Translations under genes and position numbers: made by a program
The notes under the pieces: model-generated
Databases searched by the model: none
Seen by the model: the letters and a program-made list of their open reading frames with translations, nothing else
Told to the model about the DNA's origin: nothing
Source of the DNA: Vibrio barjaei
GTDB taxonomy: Bacteria > Pseudomonadota > Gammaproteobacteria > Enterobacterales > Vibrionaceae
Assembly: GCF_001639065.2 (NCBI RefSeq)
Contig: NZ_LQXO02000034.1
Span: forward strand, 1 to 64,000
Direction of reading: 5' to 3'
DNA length: 64,000 nt
In this document: piece after piece, positions 24,950-33,971 of the stretch
How the letters are laid out: every line of letters starts with the position of its first letter
How positions within the stretch are numbered: position 1 is the first letter of the stretch

Positions 24950-26407
24950 TTAGAGTTCAATACCAGGGCTTAGCGTTGCAGGAAGCACGGTATTGTCTCC
25001 TTCCATGGACGCCATAGGGTATGCACAGTAATCGGCCGCATAGAAAGCACTTGGTCTTAGGTTACCTGATGCGCCAGGTCCACCGAATGGCGCATCACCA
25101 CTCGCCCCAGTAAGCTGACGGTTGCGGTTAACGATGCCTGCACGAATATGGTCAACGAAGTACTGCCACTCTTCATCGTTTTGTGAAATCAAACCTGCCG
25201 ACAAACCAAAGCGAGTATCGTTTGCCAGTTCCACTGCTTGTGGTAGCGTTTCGTAGCGTACTAGCTGTAACAAGGGACCAAAGTACTCTTCGTCTGGAAG
25301 CTGCTCGATATTCGTTGCATCAATCAACGCAGGCGTAACGAAAGCGGCTTGTAGGCGTTTCGCTTCCACTAAGCTCTTGCCACCTAGCTTCAAGAGCTCG
25401 GTTTGCGCAGCAATAATATGGTCAGCAGCCTGTTCAGATATTTGTGGCCCCATAAATGGTGCTGGCTCGGCGAAAGGCTCATCGATACGGATCTTACCAA
25501 TTGCAGAAACTAAGCGTTCAACCAGTTGATCACCTTTTTGCCCAAATGGCACATAAAGGCGTCTTGCACAGGTACAGCGTTGTCCAGCACTGATGTATGC
25601 CGATTGCAAAATGGTATAAACCGCAGCATCAATATCCCCAAAGTCTTCACTGATCACCAGCGGGTTATTACCGCCCATTTCTAGCGCTAACATCTTGTCC
25701 GGTTGCCCCGCGAATTGCCTATGCAGAATGTGTCCCGTATTGGCGCTACCTGTGAACAGTACGCCATCAATGCCTTTAGATTCAGCAAGCGCAATGCCCG
25801 TCTCCTTGCCGCCTTGAACAAGGTTAATGACACCAGATGGAAGACCTACCTCTTCCCAAAGTTTCATTGCTAACTCACCGACAAGCGGCGTCTGCTCAGA
25901 CGGTTTAAAGACCACGGTGTTCCCAGCGAGTAACGCAGGCACAATATGACCGTTAGGTAGGTGACCAGGGAAGTTATACGGCCCAAAGACAGCCATGACA
26001 CCAAGAGGCCTGTGACGGAGGACGATTTGGTTGCCAGCGGCTTCACGTTGGGTCTCGCCGGTACGCTGATGATAAGCACGAATAGAAATTGCAATTTTAC
26101 CAGCCATCGCTCCCGCTTCAGTGCGCGTTTCCCATAACGGTTTACCCGTTTCTTTGGCGATGGCGATGGCAATATCTTCACTACGTTCTTTCACTTTCTC
26201 TGCGAAAGCCAAAACGATGGCTTCACGCTCTTCAAATGGACGCTTCTTCCACTCGATAAATGCCTGACGAGCGGCAGAGACGGCGCTTTCAACCTGTTGA
26301 GCAGTGGCTGACTGACCTTCCCAAATAGTTTGATTGTTGTATGGGGATAGTGACTGAAAAGTGTCACCTTGGCCTGCAACCCAGTTACCTGCGATCCATT
26401 GAGTCAT
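24950..26407 (-). CDS. astD: Succinylglutamate-semialdehyde dehydrogenase
   Basis: The 485-residue NAD-dependent aldehyde dehydrogenase catalyses the fourth step of the arginine succinyltransferase pathway. Visible are the catalytic Glu in ALEMGGNNPLV (about 245-255), the catalytic Cys in SAGQRCTCARRL (about 275-286), and the GSANTG cofactor loop. The length is close to E. coli AstD (492). The ATG at 26407 is preferred; the upstream extension of 27 codons lies in the gap after astA. It sits between astA and the DUF1338 gene. Confidence 0.93.
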   Translation of the reverse strand: MTQWIAGNWVAGQGDTFQSLSPYNNQTIWEGQSATAQQVESAVSAARQAFIEWKKRPFEEREAIVLAFAEKVKERSEDIAIAIAKETGKPLWETRTEAGAMAGKIAISIRAYHQRTGETQREAAGNQIVLRHRPLGVMAVFGPYNFPGHLPNGHIVPALLAGNTVVFKPSEQTPLVGELAMKLWEEVGLPSGVINLVQGGKETGIALAESKGIDGVLFTGSANTGHILHRQFAGQPDKMLALEMGGNNPLVISEDFGDIDAAVYTILQSAYISAGQRCTCARRLYVPFGQKGDQLVERLVSAIGKIRIDEPFAEPAPFMGPQISEQAADHIIAAQTELLKLGGKSLVEAKRLQAAFVTPALIDATNIEQLPDEEYFGPLLQLVRYETLPQAVELANDTRFGLSAGLISQNDEEWQYFVDHIRAGIVNRNRQLTGASGDAPFGGPGASGNLRPSAFYAADYCAYPMASMEGDNTVLPATLSPGIEL

Positions 26408-26503
26408 AGTGAAGTTCCTTAAATTGAATGAGCTAAGAGCAAGCAGAACTTCCGCTTCTCTTAAACCGTGGTGGTAATCGACCACCATCTTATTATTTGA
26501 CTA

Positions 26504-27523
26504 TTATTGAGCCAGCATACGCACCATATCGCCCTCGGCGACATTCAGTGCTTGTGCTGCTTCTGTCGTGAGCAATACCTTGCCACTTTCTGGGTCGTAT
26601 GCCGCTTTGGCCGCCACCGCTCGGAAGTTCTCAAACGAGGTATTTGCCACCAAATAATCTTGAGAGCTTGAATGCTCTGCAATCGCTACTTGAGCTCGGA
26701 AAGAATCGCGAACCGCTTGAATATTGCGAAGGTCACATTCAACCGTTGGGCCTGCATCGAAAATGTCGACATAGTTACGGCAAGTAAAGCCTTCATTTTC
26801 AAGCAGCTTCAAGGCCGGACGCGTATTCTCATGCACCTGCCCAATCACCTCTTGCGCTTCTTTGCTGAGCAAGTTGATATAGATAGGAAGCTTTGGCATT
26901 AGATCTGCGATAAAACCTTTTTTACCAATTCCGGTCAGATAATCTGCCAAGGTGAAATCGATAGAAAAGAAATGCTCTTGTAACCACTTCCAAAATGGAG
27001 AATTACCTTCCGCATCGGACACACCGCGCATTTCAGCAAAAATCGTTTTAGAGAAACGTTCTGGGTGCTCTGCCATCATCAAAAAGCGGCATTTAGACAT
27101 CAATCGGCCATTCAATCCACCACGGAATTCAGGGCGTAAGAACAAGGTACAAATCTCACTGCATCCAGTGTAATTGTTCCCAAAGGTCAGAAGCTTAACG
27201 ACATTGTTGACGTTGAGTTTTGGCGACGAGTGCACCACCGTACTAATGTGATAAGAATAGAAAGGGACATCCCAGCCAATCGCACCTTCTATACCTGTGG
27301 TACCTGCCACTTCGCCAGTGTCTGTATCGACACCCACCATCAAATAACCTTCGTCGGTCGGCGTCGTCACATCTTGCTTGGCAAAACTGTATTCAGAATG
27401 GGTAATTCGGTTAGTAAGAAGCTCTTCATTCACAGGAAGAGAAGTAAAACCGTGTCCTGATTCTACTGCGCAAGTATGCAGCGCATCGTAATCAGACATA
27501 GAGATAGGACGAACAACAAGCAT
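26504..27523 (-). CDS. astA: Arginine N-succinyltransferase
   Basis: The 339-residue enzyme transfers succinyl from succinyl-CoA to arginine, the first step of the AST pathway. The GNAT-type family pattern MLVVRPISMSDYDAL, CTLFLRPEFRGGLNGRLMSKCRFLMM (about 125-150) and AEMRGVSD is clear. The length matches the family (about 340). The ATG at 27523 has GGAGG upstream. It lies between argD/astC and astD in the same orientation. Confidence 0.95.
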   Translation of the reverse strand: MLVVRPISMSDYDALHTCAVESGHGFTSLPVNEELLTNRITHSEYSFAKQDVTTPTDEGYLMVGVDTDTGEVAGTTGIEGAIGWDVPFYSYHISTVVHSSPKLNVNNVVKLLTFGNNYTGCSEICTLFLRPEFRGGLNGRLMSKCRFLMMAEHPERFSKTIFAEMRGVSDAEGNSPFWKWLQEHFFSIDFTLADYLTGIGKKGFIADLMPKLPIYINLLSKEAQEVIGQVHENTRPALKLLENEGFTCRNYVDIFDAGPTVECDLRNIQAVRDSFRAQVAIAEHSSSQDYLVANTSFENFRAVAAKAAYDPESGKVLLTTEAAQALNVAEGDMVRMLAQ

Positions 27524-27596
27524 CAATAATCCCTCCTGACGCAAACTCTCCCGGCACATCCAAACATCCGAGAGAGTATTTAATTGCTAACTAAGT

Positions 27597-28814
27597 TTAC
27601 GACGCTACTAACGTGCTGATCGCTTTATCTAGTTTAGCTAATCCTTCTTCAACTTCTTGCTTGGTAATCACTAGTGACGGGGTAAAACGAACCACATTTG
27701 CACCCGCAACCAAGACCATTAAACCTTGTTGGCCTGCTGCCACGAGAACATCACGAGCACGACCTTGCCACTCTTCATTTAGCGCAGCACCAAGAAGTAG
27801 GCCTTTTCCACGAATTTCGCTGAAAATACCGTATTTTGCGTTTATTTTTTGCAGACCATCGCGGAACCACGCTTCACGCTCAGCGACACCAGCCAGAACA
27901 TCTGGGCTCGATACCACATCCACAACCGCTTCTGCCACCGCACACGCTAACGGGTTACCACCATAAGTAGAACCGTGCGTCCCCACTTTCATGTGCGCTG
28001 CAAGTTTCTCAGTCGTTAGCATAGCGCCAATCGGGAAGCCACCACCAAGAGATTTCGCCGTGCTCAAAATATCGGGAGTCACACCTAGACCTTGGTATGC
28101 ATAAAAGTGACCAGTACGGCCATTACCCGTTTGCACTTCATCAAAAATAAGCAGAGCATTATATTTATCACATAGCTCACGAACCGCTTGAACAAATTCA
28201 GGCTGAGGAGAAACAATACCACCTTCACCTTGTAGTGGTTCCATCATCACGGCACAAGTTTTCTCTGACATCTGAGCTTCAAGCGCAGCGATATCATTAT
28301 AAGGAATATGTGATACATCGCCCGGCTTAGGTCCAAAACCGTCAGAATAGGCGGCTTGACCACCAACAGTGACCGTAAAGAAAGTACGACCGTGGAAACC
28401 TTGGTTAAAAGCAATGATTTCTGACTTTTCAGTACCATGAACATCTGCCGCCCAACGGCGTGCTAATTTCAGCGCCGCTTCATTAGCTTCTGCACCTGAG
28501 TTAGCAAAGAAAACTCGCTCAGCAAAGCTAACTTCCGTCAGTTTTTTCGCCAAGCGCAGTGCTGGCTCATTGGTCATGACATTACTCAAGTGCCAAATCT
28601 TATTTGCTTGCTCAGTGACTGCATTTACCATCGCCGGATGGCAGTGGCCTAAACAACTCACGGCAATACCACCCGCGAAGTCGATATATTCATTCCCCTG
28701 CTGATCCCAAACTCGAGCACCCTCGCCTTTTACTGGAATCATTTCCATTGGGTTGTAGCAAGGTACCATTACCTCATCAAACCACTCGCGAGTTACCGCT
28801 TTTTCCGTTGTCAT
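27597..28814 (-). CDS. argD: Acetylornithine / succinylornithine aminotransferase
   Basis: The 405-residue class III PLP aminotransferase works on N-acetylornithine in arginine synthesis and N-succinylornithine (AstC) in breakdown. The PLP lysine is in ILSTAKSLGGGFPIGAM (about 250-266), and FANSGAEANEAALKLAR and LIFDEVQTGNGRTG are conserved. It is first in the argD-astA-astD-DUF1338 unit, suggesting an AstC role, but vibrios often have one enzyme for both, so the symbol is uncertain. Candidate ArgR boxes lie about 215-250 bp upstream. Confidence 0.92.
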   Translation of the reverse strand: MTTEKAVTREWFDEVMVPCYNPMEMIPVKGEGARVWDQQGNEYIDFAGGIAVSCLGHCHPAMVNAVTEQANKIWHLSNVMTNEPALRLAKKLTEVSFAERVFFANSGAEANEAALKLARRWAADVHGTEKSEIIAFNQGFHGRTFFTVTVGGQAAYSDGFGPKPGDVSHIPYNDIAALEAQMSEKTCAVMMEPLQGEGGIVSPQPEFVQAVRELCDKYNALLIFDEVQTGNGRTGHFYAYQGLGVTPDILSTAKSLGGGFPIGAMLTTEKLAAHMKVGTHGSTYGGNPLACAVAEAVVDVVSSPDVLAGVAEREAWFRDGLQKINAKYGIFSEIRGKGLLLGAALNEEWQGRARDVLVAAGQQGLMVLVAGANVVRFTPSLVITKQEVEEGLAKLDKAISTLVAS

Positions 28815-29029
28815 AACACATTCCTTCTCATTACAGCATGTGGGAGAAAGGCGCTTCACTCTTCCGTTTTTTGGTTAAGGACCAAGAGCGATCCCTCGAA
28901 CTCATAAAGGAAGAAAAGATTTTCTATCGCTTTTCCACAGATGCAGCATTGTATTTACAATTATTTAACCATAGCAATAGTGAAAAATACTTTTTAAGTA
29001 GTCAAAGAACAAAATTCACCGCTGCCTCA

Positions 29030-29064
29030 TGATTATTTATGCATCAAAAATGAATGGGAATGAA
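29030..29064. promoter_or_regulatory. Candidate pair of ArgR boxes upstream of argD/astC
   Basis: The cores at 29030-29043 (TGATTATTTATGCA) and 29051-29064 (TGAATGGGAATGAA) each match eight of ten fixed positions of TGAAT-N4-ATTCA and are spaced exactly 21 bp, the usual spacing of paired ARG boxes. The second has a G-rich centre. The rest of the 389-bp gap 28815-29203 is A+T-rich, with no gene seen. Confidence 0.45.
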
Positions 29065-29183
29065 GCGTTTTTTCCTGCATTGGCTAAGAAAGTCAGCAAA
29101 TAAGGTTTTGCTCACTTTGATATCAGTAATGACGAATAAACTTTCAATTTAATAAGTAAAACTTATGATGGATAAGAAAACAG

Positions 29184-29210
29184 AAAATAGTGATCAAGAT
29201 CGACTATTTT
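29184..29210 (-). terminator. Terminator at the end of pabA
   Basis: The inverted repeat AAAATAGT-GATC / GATC-G-ACTATTTT, with an AA centre and one bulge, overlaps the pabA stop codon and is followed on the minus strand by a T-rich stretch. Confidence 0.65.
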
Positions 29211-29785
29211 TGAGACAGGAAATTGTTAAGAAGTTCGTGACCTTGTTCGGTTTTGATAGATTCTGGGTGGAATTGAACCGCATGTAGACAAAGCGACTTG
29301 TGCTGATAACCCATAATTTCGTCGAAATCGCCATTCTCTAACTCAGTCCAAGCCGTTACTTCAAAGCACTCTGGAAGCGACTCTTTTTCGACGATTAACG
29401 AGTGATAACGGGTAACGGTTAGTGGATTATTGAGGCCAGTAAACACACTTTTGTTGTTATGACGAATGGGTGACGTTTTACCATGCATCACTTCACGAGC
29501 ACGAATCACCTTACCACCAAAGACCTGAGCGATCGCCTGATGGCCTAAACAAACACCAAGTAGTGGTAATTTACCAGAAAAGTGCCTGATCACCTCTAAG
29601 GATATTCCTGCCTCATTAGGTGTACAAGGCCCTGGAGAGATGACTAAATGAGAGGGGTTTAACGCTTCAATACCCGCAATATCAATTTCATCATTACGCA
29701 CCACTTTTACTTCGGCACCCAGTTCAGAAAAATACTGAAACAGGTTAAAAGTAAAGGAGTCGTAATTATCAATGATGAGTAGCAT
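29204..29785 (-). CDS. pabA: Aminodeoxychorismate/anthranilate synthase glutamine amidotransferase subunit
   Basis: The 193-residue class I glutamine amidotransferase has the oxyanion region HLVISPGPCTPNEAG, the nucleophile Cys in LLGVCLGHQAIAQ (about 74-86), and the His-Glu pair in HAVQFHPESIKTEQG. It supplies ammonia to PabB for 4-amino-4-deoxychorismate in folate synthesis. TrpG is the alternative, but isolated location next to argD/ast genes favours pabA. The ATG at 29785 gives the family's usual MLLIIDNYDSFTFN start. Confidence 0.92.
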   Translation of the reverse strand: MLLIIDNYDSFTFNLFQYFSELGAEVKVVRNDEIDIAGIEALNPSHLVISPGPCTPNEAGISLEVIRHFSGKLPLLGVCLGHQAIAQVFGGKVIRAREVMHGKTSPIRHNNKSVFTGLNNPLTVTRYHSLIVEKESLPECFEVTAWTELENGDFDEIMGYQHKSLCLHAVQFHPESIKTEQGHELLNNFLSQK

Positions 29786-29875
29786 AGCGCTCGCTGTGGT
29801 ATTGAGTTTGCGAAAAATAAGGCGGTATTTTGCTACAAGATGGCAGAAAGGCAAGTAAAAATGGGGAGAAAAAAA

Positions 29876-29902
29876 GCAGCAAGGCTGTAAACACCTTGCT
29901 GC
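29876..29902 (-). terminator. Terminator of xds
   Basis: Arms GCAGCAAGG / CCTTGCTGC around a nine-base loop, with a run of T on the minus strand, lie ten bases past the xds stop. Confidence 0.85.
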
Positions 29903-29911
29903 AGAGGTTAA

Positions 29912-32527
29912 TTATCCTTGTTTACGTCGACGTAGACCTAACAGCAACATCGCTGATAAACCCACTAAGCCAACCGAACCACCACGCATATTCAGATCAA
30001 TCACCGCTGGATCATGGTCAGAAGAGCGGTAATGGTCTTGATACTTAGGTAGATCACCTTTGTACTCATCGTTATAGTCAAACAGTGTCGACTCCGCCGC
30101 ATTGATGTGCCACTCAGTGGCATCAACGACACGCTTTGACAAGCTTGGGCTTATAAGGATATGGTCGAGCGCGCCGACTTCATCATTGTATGAGTAACTC
30201 CAACCTTGTGGATGCATCTCTCCGAGTACGTTGACGTAACCATAGCTGTGGTCAATGACCGCACCGTCATCACCAAATTGCTCTTGCTCACCAATAAAGG
30301 TATTGCGAGCAGCACGAATGGTTTTGCCATACTTCTCTTGACTGTAGTCAGTCAGAATTAGCAGTGGATCTTCTTTTCCATACGCATTGAAGTCGCCCAA
30401 GACAATTTTATGTCCTTTAATCGCTTCCAAAGCATCACCTAACGCAACGGCCGCTGCAACACGGAAGTTTTCACACGACCCTTGTTGATCAGTATCTTTG
30501 CCTGCTTGACCACCTTCAGCAACCGGAGCTGCATCTTCCCAACATTTAGAGCCTTTCGATTTGAAGTGATTCACCGCTACCGTCAGCTTCTCTTTCGCCC
30601 CTTTCACCTTAAAGGTTGGTGCCAAAGTATTACGTTGGTAGTTCTTACCGTCTTCAATTACTTTACCATCGTCATCCAGCACTTCAGGCGCAACCTGACG
30701 AGGCATTTCCAGTACATTAACTTGTTTTAGTTTCACTTGCTTGGGACGGTAAATAACGCCAGTAGTAATGGCATCGCTACCCACTGCATCAAGCTTATCG
30801 ATGACACCATCTTGATTGCTGTCCACCGAAACAAAGTCGTAGTGCAACTTCTTGTTATCTATACGAGCGTTAAGCTCGCTGACCAACTGAGCAATGGCTC
30901 CATTGTCACCAAAGCCGTTGTTCTCAATTTCCATCAAACCAACAATATCAGCATCTAGTTTGATAAGCGCATTGAGTATTTTCTCTTGCTGGACTTCAAA
31001 CTCAGCAAAGTTGCTAGCACCACGATTGCTGCCGAAACGGTTTTCATCACCACCGAATGGTGAGGTAAAGTAGTTAAGAACGTTAAAGGTCGCAACACGT
31101 AGGTCTTTCTTGTTCCATGGCTGCTCAGCAAGCTCAGGGGCTTCCGTGCGCGGCGTATTACGAACGAAGTTATCAGCAGAAATAGTGTTAGTCACAAACA
31201 GGCGGTAATCACCGTAGCTATACCCAATGACCCCTTCAATATCGAACAAGGTATCGTTGATACGAATGTAATCTTCCGTGCTGCCATCTTGGTCCACATC
31301 GGTACGACCAAATTCTGGGTAGTACGGCACTTTGCCATTTGGTGCTACCGTTGGTGACTCAACAAATAATCGACGTAAGCCGTTGTCTTCGCTTTGCGCT
31401 TTAGCTTCATCGGAACCTGCGGCAAACTGCTGGTTTGGGTGCAGATTCACGCGTTCATGCGCCAGCACCATATTGTTGCGACGTGCGCCATAGTCATAGC
31501 CAAAGGTGCGACTAATACGCATATCAAGCGCTTTTGGTAGGCGCACTAGCATGCCTTCATAGCGCTCTAACGTCTGCTCAAAGTTCTCATCGGACTCAAG
31601 CACTTCAATTGCTGTCGCTTGTGGGGTGGCTTGTTCTCCTTGCTTAAACCAATCTTGTTCATTGAGCTTAAGCTGAGTCTGTCCATAGAACTCTTGGATT
31701 TGACCGCGAACACAAACCACATCGCCAACAGATAGGTTTGGACTTGCTTGAGTGTAAACATACAAACCATTGGACGTGAGCGGGTTATGATCATCCTGCA
31801 ATGCCTCTAAATAGAAGCCTTGATTAATACCCGTGCTTACCGCCGAGACCACGCCTTGAACAAAATACTGTTCACTAGTGATGTATGGGTAGCCATTGAT
31901 ATAAGGAGAACTGCTACCTTCACCCTGAATCGCTTGAATGTCGGTAAAGGATGGCGCAGAACTGTTGTCGAGACATTGGAATGGTTCAGGTGGTGTTAGA
32001 TCATCCAGCTGACCTAAACCGGTAATATCGTTCTTACCCAGCGTTGCCCATTGCTCTGGTTGGTAAGTCACAGATGGTTGATGATAAGGCGTATAGCGCA
32101 CTAAGGTTTTATCTGCACCAAAGTTGTCGCCCATCGTGCCAATCATATCGATGATTTGGCCACTGCTGTCCATCAATGCAATCGGGTCGTCACCATTAAA
32201 ATTCAATACTTGATCAGAGGTTGAAAGCGTTGCGACACCCAGAATGGCATCGTCTGCGCGAGAGTTTGCGAACACAAGTACTGACTTAGCTGGAATGACA
32301 TAGCTAGAGAGATCTAGTGTGCTCCAACTGCCGTTACCATTTGGCGACTTAGCCAGTTGGTAACCCATCAACTGAACCTCTGAGTCACCAGAGTTGGCAA
32401 CCTCAACTGCCTTGTTATAACCACTTCCCTCCACATATTGCGAAAGAAAGATCTCTGCGTTGGCACCTCCGGCTAATGCGGACGCTATCGCTAACGCTAA
32501 CCACTGCTTTTTATTTGTGCGTGTCAT
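29912..32527 (-). CDS. xds: Extracellular nuclease Xds (ExeM/NucH family) with GlyGly-CTERM tail
   Basis: The 871-residue secreted nuclease has a signal peptide (LALAIASALAGGANA), an N-terminal lamin-tail-like domain (about 25-155, EIFLSQYVEGSGYNKAVEV), an OB-fold-like region (about 190-430) and an endonuclease/exonuclease/phosphatase domain (about 470-845). The last has VATFNVLNYF, GLMEIENNGFGD, VNHFKSKG, LGDFNAYGKEDPL and SSDHDPAVI active-site motifs. The C-terminus (GGSVGLVGLSAMLLLG followed by RRRKQ) is a GlyGly-CTERM signal for rhombosortase processing and surface release. It degrades extracellular DNA. The second of two adjacent ATGs has better spacing to GAGG. Confidence 0.92.
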   Translation of the reverse strand: MTRTNKKQWLALAIASALAGGANAEIFLSQYVEGSGYNKAVEVANSGDSEVQLMGYQLAKSPNGNGSWSTLDLSSYVIPAKSVLVFANSRADDAILGVATLSTSDQVLNFNGDDPIALMDSSGQIIDMIGTMGDNFGADKTLVRYTPYHQPSVTYQPEQWATLGKNDITGLGQLDDLTPPEPFQCLDNSSAPSFTDIQAIQGEGSSSPYINGYPYITSEQYFVQGVVSAVSTGINQGFYLEALQDDHNPLTSNGLYVYTQASPNLSVGDVVCVRGQIQEFYGQTQLKLNEQDWFKQGEQATPQATAIEVLESDENFEQTLERYEGMLVRLPKALDMRISRTFGYDYGARRNNMVLAHERVNLHPNQQFAAGSDEAKAQSEDNGLRRLFVESPTVAPNGKVPYYPEFGRTDVDQDGSTEDYIRINDTLFDIEGVIGYSYGDYRLFVTNTISADNFVRNTPRTEAPELAEQPWNKKDLRVATFNVLNYFTSPFGGDENRFGSNRGASNFAEFEVQQEKILNALIKLDADIVGLMEIENNGFGDNGAIAQLVSELNARIDNKKLHYDFVSVDSNQDGVIDKLDAVGSDAITTGVIYRPKQVKLKQVNVLEMPRQVAPEVLDDDGKVIEDGKNYQRNTLAPTFKVKGAKEKLTVAVNHFKSKGSKCWEDAAPVAEGGQAGKDTDQQGSCENFRVAAAVALGDALEAIKGHKIVLGDFNAYGKEDPLLILTDYSQEKYGKTIRAARNTFIGEQEQFGDDGAVIDHSYGYVNVLGEMHPQGWSYSYNDEVGALDHILISPSLSKRVVDATEWHINAAESTLFDYNDEYKGDLPKYQDHYRSSDHDPAVIDLNMRGGSVGLVGLSAMLLLGLRRRKQG

Positions 32528-32751
32528 CATTCACCTCGAATTAACTGGCAATGTTATCCCTTGCCTTTATTGCACTTTATTGAATATAAAAATGATTATT
32601 TTCGAGACGAGTGTTGTCATTTAGAGTGCAAATGAACAATGAATATTCAGTTAACTGAGATGTACCTCTCATTCAAAGTTTGAACAATTTAGCCTGTGCC
32701 AAAAATTCAACAGGAAACGTTAGTAAGCGAATGCAGTGCGATAACAAACAA

Positions 32752-32781
32752 AAAAGCCCTTTGGCGAACCAAAGGGCTTTT
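32752..32781 (-). terminator. Terminator of trpS
   Basis: A 13-bp perfect stem (AAAAGCCCTTTGG / CCAAAGGGCTTTT) with a CGAA loop, flanked by A and T runs, lies just past the trpS stop; it may act in both directions. Nothing else is seen in the 32528-32804 gap. Confidence 0.9.
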
Positions 32782-32804
32782 CAATATCTGGAGTATCGCT
32801 TGTG

Positions 32805-33821
32805 TTATGGACGAGTCACAAAGCCTACCGCTTTGTAGGCTTCAGCCAGTGTCACTGCTGCACGAGCAGAGGCTTTTTCAGCGCCTTGGCGCATGACTTC
32901 ATCCATATAAGCACGATCGGCACGAATACGGTGGTATTCCGCTTGAATTGGCTCAAGCATAGCAACCAGCGCTTCACCTACATCTTTCTTAAATGGACCG
33001 TACATCTCAACACCAGCATATTGCGCTTCAATTTCTTCAAACGTTTTGCCTGTTGCAGCAGAGTAAAGGCCCATTAGGTTAGAGATTCCTGCTTTGTTTT
33101 CCCAATCGTTAGCAATGCGTGGTGGTGTCTCAGCATCGGTTTGCGCTTTATTGATCTTCTTGATGATCGACTTAGGCTCTTCGAGCAGAGTAATCACGTT
33201 CTTACGGTTATCATCCGACTTAGACATTTTCTTCGTCGCATCTTGTAAGCTCATTACACGAGCGTTCACCGTTGGGATATAAGGCTCAGGAATGGTGAAA
33301 ATCGGCGCTTCAGGGCTGTAGATATTGTTGAAGCGAGTCGCGATATCACGCGCTAACTCTAAGTGCTGCTTTTGGTCACTACCCACAGGTACTTGGTGTG
33401 CACCGTAAAGCAGAATATCCGCGGCCATTAGCACTGGATAATCATATAGACCAACGTTAACGTCATTGGCGTAACGCTGTGATTTGTCTTTAAACTGAGT
33501 CATACGATTCAGTTCGCCCATTTGGGTATAACAGTTAAGAAGCCAACCAAGTTGAGCATGCTCAGGTACGTGTGACTGTACAAATAACGTGCTCTTCTTC
33601 GGATCAACACCAACTGCAAGGCAGATTGCAAGTGCGTCGAGTGTTGCTTCATGTAGTGCTTTAGGGTCTTGACGAACCGTAATAGCATGAAGGTCAACAA
33701 CGCAGTACTGGCAATCATAATCGTCTTGCATCTGTTGCCATTGACGTAGAGCACCCAAGTAGTTTCCGATACTTAGTTCACCTGACGGCTGAACACCACT
33801 CAATACGATGGGTTTGCTCAT
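32805..33821 (-). CDS. trpS: Tryptophanyl-tRNA synthetase
   Basis: The 338-residue class I synthetase has the HIGH-equivalent motif SGVQPSGELSIGNYLGA (about 8-24) and the KMSKS signature (about 196-200). The dimeric cytoplasmic enzyme charges tRNA-Trp. It is last in the dam-rpe-gph-trpS series. A hairpin with a T run lies between gph and trpS, about 45 bp before the start. Confidence 0.97.
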   Translation of the reverse strand: MSKPIVLSGVQPSGELSIGNYLGALRQWQQMQDDYDCQYCVVDLHAITVRQDPKALHEATLDALAICLAVGVDPKKSTLFVQSHVPEHAQLGWLLNCYTQMGELNRMTQFKDKSQRYANDVNVGLYDYPVLMAADILLYGAHQVPVGSDQKQHLELARDIATRFNNIYSPEAPIFTIPEPYIPTVNARVMSLQDATKKMSKSDDNRKNVITLLEEPKSIIKKINKAQTDAETPPRIANDWENKAGISNLMGLYSAATGKTFEEIEAQYAGVEMYGPFKKDVGEALVAMLEPIQAEYHRIRADRAYMDEVMRQGAEKASARAAVTLAEAYKAVGFVTRP

Positions 33822-33865
33822 GATAATGATTCCTTCGACTTCTTAACGAGATAATTAGGATAATG

Positions 33866-33892
33866 AAAAACCGCGTAATTCCTTACGCGGTT
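33866..33892 (-). terminator. Terminator or attenuator between gph and trpS
   Basis: The stem AACCGCGTAA / TTACGCGGTT with a four-base loop is followed by five T residues on the minus strand. It ends about 45 bases before the trpS start, leaving little room for a full promoter downstream, so trpS transcripts either start within the hairpin region or read through it. Confidence 0.65.
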
Positions 33893-33971
33893 CTAGCAGT
33901 GTACTCATTGGCGAGTATATTTCTAGTACTTTGCTTGGCTTTTCACTCAGCAATGTACTTTTTGTCGCGAT

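Noticed and set aside
33855..33908. 17-codon minus-strand frame over the gph-trpS hairpin as a leader peptide
   Set aside because: It has no tryptophan codon and no ribosome binding site, so classical attenuation is not supported.
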